NCBI GenBank assembly: GCA_946011705.1
Contig: CAMGCA010000002.1
Coordinates: 1 to 25,860 of the forward strand
From: an uncultured Clostridia bacterium
Lineage (GTDB): Bacteria > Bacillota > Clostridia > Oscillospirales > Oscillospiraceae
Direction of reading: 5' to 3'
Length of the DNA stretch: 25,860 nucleotides
Shown here: positions 21,719 through 25,860 of the stretch, one piece after another
Layout of the letters: the number at the start of each line of letters is the position of its first letter
Numbering within the stretch: the stretch's first letter is position 1
Position numbers and translations under genes: made by a program
The notes under the pieces: generated by a model
Told to the model about the DNA's origin: nothing
Databases searched by the model: none
The model's input: the letters and a program-made list of their open reading frames with translations, nothing else

Positions 21719-22879
21719 GTGGCTTTTGACAGCACAAGAGTGAAAATCGATCTGGACGCCATTGCGGAAAATATGGACGCCATCCGGGAAAAGGCCGGTG
21801 TTCCTGTCATGGCGGTGGTCAAAGCCGACGCCTACGGTCACGGGGCAGTGCAGGTGGCCCGGCTTTTGCAGGGGAAATGCGCCTTTTTCTGCGTCAGCTC
21901 CATTCTGGAAGCCATGGAGCTGCGGCAGGCGGGGCTGACAACACCCATCCTGATTCTGGGCTACACGCCGGTGGAGGCATTCCCCACCGCCATCCGGGAG
22001 GGCATCCGGCCCACAATCTACCGGCTGGAAGATGCGGAAGCCCTGTCCAAAGCGGCCCAGCTTCTGGAGCTGCCCGCCCGGTTCCACTTCGCCGTGGACA
22101 CCGGCATGAGCCGTATCGGCTTTCAGGTGACGGAAGCGGATGCGGATATCTGCGCCCGGATTGCGAATCTTCCCGGACTGTATGCCGAGGGCCTGTTCAG
22201 CCACTTCGCCACCGCCGACTGTGCCGACTTAAGCCGGGCGGAAGCCCAGGCACAGCGGTTCGCGGAATTTGACGAAATGCTCCGCGTTCGCGGCGTGAAA
22301 ATCCCCATCCGGCACCTGAATAACTCCGCGGGTCTCATGAACTTCGCCACGCCCTACGAGATGGTGCGCTCCGGCATCATCACCTACGGTATGTACCCCA
22401 GCGACGAGGTTGACCCCGGCCTTCTGGCTCTGCGCCCGGCCCTGCAATGGCTCAGCCGGGTGACCCATGTGAAAACCCTACCCGCCGGGCGGGAAATCAG
22501 CTACGGCGGCACCTATGTGACAAAGTCCGACACCGTGGTGGCTACCATTCCCGTGGGCTACGCCGACGGCTACCGCCGGAACCTTTCCGGAAAGTTTTAC
22601 GTTCTGATTCGCGGGCAGAAGGCCCCGATCCTCGGCAGAATCTGCATGGATCAGATGATGGTGGACGTGACCCATATTCCTGGGGCAGCCGTGGGCGACC
22701 AGGTCACGCTGGTGGGTAGCGATGGCGGGGAAACCATTGCCATGGAGGAAATCTCCGCCCAGGCCGACAGCTTTAACTATGAATTCGTCTGCGGCATCAG
22801 CCGCCGGGTGCCCCGCCAGTATGTACAGGGCGGGAAAACCGTCCATTCCGTCCACTATCTGCTGGACGCATTCTTATAA
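21719..22879 (+). CDS. alr: Alanine racemase
   Basis: 386-residue PLP enzyme that interconverts L- and D-alanine for peptidoglycan, in the cytoplasm. Motifs: the PLP lysine in AVVKADAYGHGA (K35), VDTGMSRIGF, the second catalytic Tyr in EISYGGTYV (Y262), and RICMDQMMVDVT near the end. All are intact and the length is normal. The start is the GTG at 21719, nine bases after AAAGAGAG; a TTG three codons earlier has no room for a ribosome site. capA follows 12 bp downstream in the same operon. Relatives with altered specificity (serine or lysine racemases) cannot be fully excluded from motifs alone. Confidence 0.94.
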   Translation: MAFDSTRVKIDLDAIAENMDAIREKAGVPVMAVVKADAYGHGAVQVARLLQGKCAFFCVSSILEAMELRQAGLTTPILILGYTPVEAFPTAIREGIRPTIYRLEDAEALSKAAQLLELPARFHFAVDTGMSRIGFQVTEADADICARIANLPGLYAEGLFSHFATADCADLSRAEAQAQRFAEFDEMLRVRGVKIPIRHLNNSAGLMNFATPYEMVRSGIITYGMYPSDEVDPGLLALRPALQWLSRVTHVKTLPAGREISYGGTYVTKSDTVVATIPVGYADGYRRNLSGKFYVLIRGQKAPILGRICMDQMMVDVTHIPGAAVGDQVTLVGSDGGETIAMEEISAQADSFNYEFVCGISRRVPRQYVQGGKTVHSVHYLLDAFL

Positions 22880-22891
22880 GGAGGAGATGAA

Positions 22892-24379
22892 ATGTCCAAA
22901 AATCCCAAACGCTGCAACACTGCCCTGATCGTGGTGCTGACGGTGCTCATCGTGCTGATGATTACCGCCACCGCGTTTCTGATCTATCTGAGCATCAATC
23001 TTGTCAACAAAGAAGCGGACGTGACCCCCACCGGAAACGCCGTGCAGCTGCCCCATACCACCGAGACAAAGCCGGCCCCCACAGAAACGGAAGAAACGGA
23101 AGCCCCCACCACGGAAGCGCCGGAGGTGGAGCAGGTGGTGGCTACCGCCACCATCGGTGCCATGGGCGACCTGCTGATGCACAAGCCTGTCTTTGACACC
23201 GCCCGGCAGAGCGACGGAAGCTACGATTTTTCTTCCATTTTCCGCTATATCAAGGATGCCGTGTCCACTTTGGATTACGCCATCGCCAACCTGGAAACCA
23301 CCTTTGGCGGCGACAAGTACGTCTATCAGGGCAACCCCGCCTTCAACTGCCCCGATCCGCTGATCGAAGCCGTGAAGGATGCGGGCTTTGATATGCTGCT
23401 CACCGCTAACAACCACGCCGGCGACACCATGAACGACGGCATCCAGCGCACCATCGAAGTCGTGCGGGACGCAGGACTGGCCACGCTTGGTTCCCAGCTC
23501 AGCGGAGAAAACCGCTACAGCGTGGTGGACGTGAACGGCATCAAAATCGGCATGGTCTGCTACACCTGGGCTTACGCCGACTACGGCAGCTCCTTCTCCC
23601 TCAACGGTCTGACTCCGGTAAAGGACGAGGGACAGATGAACTACTTTGCCAACAACAACCCGGACAAGCTGTATAACGAGCTTGGCCCCATTCTGGAGGG
23701 CATGAAGGCCGACGGTGCGGAAGCCACCATGATTCTACTGCACTGGGGGCAGGAGTACCAGCTCACGGAGAACGCCGCCCAGCAGAAGATGGCTCAAAAG
23801 CTGTGTGACATGGGCTTTGACGTCATTGTCGGCGGACACCCCCACGTTGTCCAGCCCATGGCGGTGCTGGAAAGCACGGAAGACCCGGGGCACAAGGCCT
23901 ACTGCATCTACTCGCTGGGCAACGCCGTTTCCAACCAGCGCAACGGCTACGTCAGCCTGTGCCCCGGCGCCCATGGTGAGGACGGTGTGCTGTTCACCGT
24001 GACCTTTGAAAAATATTCCGACGGCAAGGTGTATGTGGCGGGAGTGGACGCCCTGCCAACTTGGGTGAATATGCAGTCCAACACCGGCGTGAAGGAATAC
24101 AACATCGTTCCTCTGGACAAGGAAGCGGAAGATACGTGGAGTGAACTGGGCATGACCGCCGATCAGGTGAAGCTGGCAGGTCAGTCCTACGAGCGCACCA
24201 TGAAGATCATCGGCGACGGACTGAAGACCTGTCAGGATGACCTGGCCCAGGCGAAAGCCGACCGGGAGCAGTATTATCTGGATCTTCCGAACCACCCCGA
24301 GTGGTTGGAAGCGGAAAGCGAAACTGTCGCCGAAACGGTGATTGAAACAGAGGAAACCACCACTGCCGAAGCGGCGTAA
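22892..24379 (+). CDS. CapA-family (poly-gamma-glutamate synthesis type) surface metallophosphatase-like protein
   Basis: 495 residues. The N-terminal membrane anchor is LIVVLTVLIVLMITATAFLI, followed by an extracellular Thr/Pro/Glu-rich linker (about 50-85, ETEETEAPTTEAPEVE). The CapA domain shows IGAMGDLLMHKP, IANLETTFGG, LTANNHAGDTMNDG, LLHWGQEYQ, VGGHPHVVQPM and YSLGNAVSNQR, which hold the His/Asp/Asn residues of a calcineurin-like metal site. A long helix (EDTWSELGMTADQVKLAGQS...) and a second acidic Thr/Glu tail end the protein. CapA proteins take part in poly-gamma-glutamate capsules, but CapB and CapC are absent, so another surface role is equally possible. The ATG at 22892 follows AAGGAGGAG. 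It is co-transcribed with alr. Confidence 0.88.
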   Translation: MSKNPKRCNTALIVVLTVLIVLMITATAFLIYLSINLVNKEADVTPTGNAVQLPHTTETKPAPTETEETEAPTTEAPEVEQVVATATIGAMGDLLMHKPVFDTARQSDGSYDFSSIFRYIKDAVSTLDYAIANLETTFGGDKYVYQGNPAFNCPDPLIEAVKDAGFDMLLTANNHAGDTMNDGIQRTIEVVRDAGLATLGSQLSGENRYSVVDVNGIKIGMVCYTWAYADYGSSFSLNGLTPVKDEGQMNYFANNNPDKLYNELGPILEGMKADGAEATMILLHWGQEYQLTENAAQQKMAQKLCDMGFDVIVGGHPHVVQPMAVLESTEDPGHKAYCIYSLGNAVSNQRNGYVSLCPGAHGEDGVLFTVTFEKYSDGKVYVAGVDALPTWVNMQSNTGVKEYNIVPLDKEAEDTWSELGMTADQVKLAGQSYERTMKIIGDGLKTCQDDLAQAKADREQYYLDLPNHPEWLEAESETVAETVIETEETTTAEAA

Positions 24380-24384
24380 AATAC

Positions 24385-24505
24385 TGTCATTGCGAGGAGC
24401 GAAGCGACGTGGCAATCCGTATCCCCATACGATGTAGGATAACCATAATCCTTCAGGAGAACGGATTGCCACACCAGTGACATCGGTCACTGGTTCGCAA
24501 TGACA
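24385..24505. mobile_element. MITE-like palindromic element D
   Basis: 121 bp bounded by TGTCATTGCGA and its complement. Inner inverted copies of TGGCAATCCGT lie at about 24410-24420 and 24461-24471. The right arm carries an extra hairpin (CCAGTGAC-atcg-GTCACTGG, 24474-24493) where the left arm has GGAGCGAAGCGACG. The type with GAGGAGCGAAGCGAC is widespread in bacterial genomes. It starts five bases after the capA stop. Confidence 0.78.
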
Positions 24506-24511
24506 TTTGAT

Positions 24512-24556
24512 ATCCGGCAGCCTGTCTACGATGCGCAGGTTGCCGGATTTCTCTTT
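24512..24556 (+). terminator. Terminator of alr-capA
   Basis: Hairpin ATCCGGCA(g)CCTG / CAGG(t)TGCCGGAT followed by TTCTCTTTT. It lies immediately beyond MITE-like element D. Its 3' arm overlaps the predicted -35 of the next gene. Confidence 0.75.
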
Positions 24557-24568
24557 TCATGGTATGCT
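24540..24568 (+). promoter_or_regulatory. Promoter of the XRE-desulfoferrodoxin gene
   Basis: TTGCCG (24540-24545), 17-bp spacer, TATGCT (24563-24568). The -35 is embedded in the upstream terminator hairpin, so the boundary is very compact. No clear operator is seen. Confidence 0.5.
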
Positions 24569-24592
24569 TACCTCAGAAAGGAAGTGACCGCA

Positions 24593-25177
24593 ATGAATAC
24601 CTATGTCACAGGGACTACCATCAAATTTCTACGGGAAGCAAAGGACATGACCCAGGCGGAGCTGGGGGACAAAATCGGCGTCAGCAGCAAGACTGTCTCC
24701 AAGTGGGAAACCGCCAAGGGTCTTCCGGACATCTCTCTGCTGCAGCCCCTGAGCCAGGCTCTGGGCGTGTCCGTCATCGAGCTGATGAACGGAGAGCAGA
24801 TTACGAATCAAAACCGTTCCAGCAACCTCCTGCGGGCCAAATTCTACGTCTGCCCGGTCTGCGGCAACGTGCTGTGGGGCTTTGGAGATGCCATGGGCAG
24901 CTGCTGCGGCGTGACCTTGCCCGCGCTGGAAGCCGAGGAGCCGGATGAGACCCACGCCCTCACCCTGGAGACAGTGGAGGACGAGCACTATCTCTCCATC
25001 CGCCATCCCATGACCAAGGAGCATTACATCTCCTTCACGGCTTTTGTCACCACGGACCGGATTCAGCTGGTGAAATTCTATCCCGAGGGAGATGCCCAGA
25101 CCCGGATGCAGCTCCGGGGCCATGGTCTGCTATACTGGTACTGCAACCGTCACAGCCTTTTTTGTCAGAGACGGTAA
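24593..25177 (+). CDS. XRE-family regulator fused to a desulfoferrodoxin-like domain
   Basis: 194 residues. Residues 5-66 are a Cro/CI-type HTH (IKFLREAKDMTQAELGDKIG, VSSKTVSKWE). Residues 84-194 resemble desulfoferrodoxin (superoxide reductase). A desulforedoxin-type FeCys4 site appears as C87-x2-C90 and C104-C105. The catalytic-centre ligands appear as H121, H138 and H144 (RHPMTKEHYISF) and C184 and H187 (YCNRHSLF). All expected ligands of both iron centres are present, so the domain could bind iron and sense superoxide, peroxide or iron state. Related fusions occur in other Clostridia; I know of no described function. The ATG at 24593 follows AGGAAG. The target may be its own promoter or a distant gene. 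Confidence 0.85.
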   Translation: MNTYVTGTTIKFLREAKDMTQAELGDKIGVSSKTVSKWETAKGLPDISLLQPLSQALGVSVIELMNGEQITNQNRSSNLLRAKFYVCPVCGNVLWGFGDAMGSCCGVTLPALEAEEPDETHALTLETVEDEHYLSIRHPMTKEHYISFTAFVTTDRIQLVKFYPEGDAQTRMQLRGHGLLYWYCNRHSLFCQRR

Positions 25178-25184
25178 AAAATGC

Positions 25185-25213
25185 TTGACAAAACCCCGCC
25201 GCTCATGTATACT
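25185..25213 (+). promoter_or_regulatory. Promoter of tRNA-Val copy 2
   Basis: TTGACA (25185-25190), 17-bp spacer, TATACT (25208-25213). A small hairpin AGGCACT-gtgag-AGTGCCT fills the stretch before the mature tRNA 5' end. Confidence 0.88.
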
Positions 25214-25238
25214 AATCAGGCACTGTGAGAGTGCCTAT

Positions 25239-25315
25239 GGACGATTAGCTCAGCTGGCTAGAGCATCCGCTTGACGTGCGGAAGGTCATAGGTTCGAGTC
25301 CTATATCGTCCACCA
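25239..25315 (+). tRNA. tRNA-Val(GAC), copy 2
   Basis: 77 nt with encoded CCA, identical base for base to the minus-strand copy at 17247-17323. Anticodon GAC in loop TTGACGT. It is a single-gene transcript with its own promoter and terminator. Confidence 0.97.
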
Positions 25316-25354
25316 AAAAAGAGAGGCCATCCCTTTGGATGGCTTCTCTTTTTT
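25315..25354 (+). terminator. Terminator of tRNA-Val copy 2
   Basis: AAAAAAGAGAGGCCATCC-cttt-GGATGGC(tt)CTCTTTTTT, a standard stem and T run directly after the tRNA CCA. It has a different sequence from the hairpin at copy 1. Confidence 0.9.
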
Positions 25355-25358
25355 GCTT

Positions 25359-25487
25359 GATATAGGACTCGAACAGATCTAAATGCAACACCCCGGTGGG
25401 GTGTTGCCATCCGGCGGCTGGACGCCGGATGCTCCTTAGCTTAATCGAGTCCTATATCGTCCACCATACATGAAAAATCCGAACTTA
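25359..25487 (+). repeat. tRNA-Val-linked palindromic element, copy 2
   Basis: 129 bp, gapless match to 17068-17196 in inverted orientation. The ends are GATATAGGACTCGA (25359-25372) and TCGAGTCCTATATC (25445-25458), a perfect 14-bp inverted pair derived from the tRNA T arm and acceptor stem. GTCCACCA then completes an exact 22-base copy of the tRNA 3' end (25445-25466). The inner hairpins are a 10-bp stem with loop GGT (25385-25407) and a 9-bp stem (CATCCGGCG/CGCCGGATG). Read as RNA it would be a three-way junction with a CCA-bearing end. Confidence 0.8.
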
Positions 25488-25545
25488 TTCCAGATTTCCG
25501 GGTTTTTTCCACTTTTCTGTATGGGGATGGAGCGCGTCCTGCGGA

Positions 25546-25574
25546 TTGACAAGAGAATCGGCAATCCGTATAAT
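25546..25574 (+). promoter_or_regulatory. Consensus promoter of the last gene
   Basis: Perfect TTGACA (25546-25551), 17-bp spacer and perfect TATAAT (25569-25574), about 100 bases before the ATG at 25673. Confidence 0.8.
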
Positions 25575-25672
25575 GAAAAGACGCAGAACAAATGGAAGTG
25601 AGCTGGGAAAAGGGGGGAAACGACTTGCACAATGAGAAAACGACGCAGGCATTTCAGGAAGAGGAAGCCGGT

Positions 25673-25860
25673 ATGAATCACATTCGCAGAAGATTCACCT
25701 TCATAGCAGCCATTGCTATGGCTGCCGCCCCGCTGCTGATCACAATTTACCTGTTGTTCTGGAGCCCCAGTGATTTATCTGCCAGCCAGACTGGGAATCA
25801 GCGGGTGTTTGGAGCAACCTATATGACGATGAACAATCCATACTTCCAGACGCTGGACAC
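25673..25860 (+). CDS. Membrane-anchored sugar-binding-type protein (partial, runs off the window)
   Basis: Only the first 62 residues are visible. MNHIRRRFTF is followed by a hydrophobic segment (IAAIAMAAAPLLITIYLLFW), then VFGATYMTMNNPYFQTLD. This last part resembles the first strand and helix of periplasmic-binding (Peripla_BP_4, ribose/LacI-like) domains. There is no lipobox, so it may be a signal-anchored binding protein or the sensor half of a two-component kinase. Start alternatives: the ATG at 25673 with GAGGAA six bases upstream, or an in-frame TTG at 25625 with AGGGGGG seven bases upstream, which would add 16 residues. I prefer the ATG because it gives a normal signal segment. Confidence 0.65.
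   Translation, partial: MNHIRRRFTFIAAIAMAAAPLLITIYLLFWSPSDLSASQTGNQRVFGATYMTMNNPYFQTLD

Noticed and set aside
22892..24379. Capsule (poly-gamma-glutamate) biosynthesis locus
   Set aside because: Only a CapA-like protein is present, with no CapB/CapC ligase or membrane partner, so a capsule locus is not supported.
25632..25676. Small basic peptide frame (MRKRRRHFRKRKPV) whose stop overlaps the ATG of the last gene
   Set aside because: Its start is about 15 bases from the nearest G-rich site, too far for good initiation; more likely chance, though a leader peptide is not impossible.

Overview
The window looks like chromosomal DNA of a strictly anaerobic, GC-rich Firmicute, most likely a gut Clostridia of the Oscillospirales type. 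The evidence is a trimeric [FeFe]-hydrogenase operon, strong AGGAGG ribosome-binding sites, sigma-A promoters with 17-bp spacers, many carbohydrate and cell-surface genes, and several families of short palindromic intergenic elements common in that group. I cannot name a species from sequence alone.

Layout. 58-7241 is all on the minus strand: a small hypothetical gene, a MITE-like element, the hydC-hydB-hydA operon for NAD(H)/ferredoxin-linked H2 metabolism, and a MoxR ATPase/VWA pair whose ATPase ends in a Cys/His tail. 7351-14581 is plus strand and devoted to the cell surface: a secreted PHP-type metallohydrolase with OB-like modules, a membrane-anchored leucine-rich protein, a second MITE-like element, and an MBOAT plus AlgJ/DHHW pair that probably O-acetylates an exported polysaccharide. 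14834-16816 is a partly decayed sugar locus: intact D-lyxose isomerase, a fructokinase remnant, an aldolase/RpiR chimera and a truncated sugar kinase. 17041-25487 is bounded by two inverted, identical tRNA-Val(GAC) genes, each followed by a related 129-bp element. Between them lie a GH13 glycosidase, a 56-residue Cys-rich protein, three uncharacterised minus-strand genes, a third MITE-like element, alr-capA, a fourth MITE-like element and an XRE regulator fused to a desulfoferrodoxin-like domain. The window ends inside a sugar-binding-type protein gene with a consensus promoter.

Most notable observations. (1) The two tRNA-linked elements begin and end with inverted pieces of the tRNA 3' end. 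They differ at only 14 of 129 positions by my alignment, and 8 of those form four complete base-pair swaps in one hairpin, so the fold rather than the sequence is conserved. (2) The XRE-desulfoferrodoxin fusion keeps every expected ligand of both iron centres and could be an iron- or superoxide-sensing repressor. (3) The sugar locus has two remnants that read as deletion junctions. (4) Four unrelated MITE-like families occur in 25 kb. (5) The MBOAT gene appears to start at CTG.
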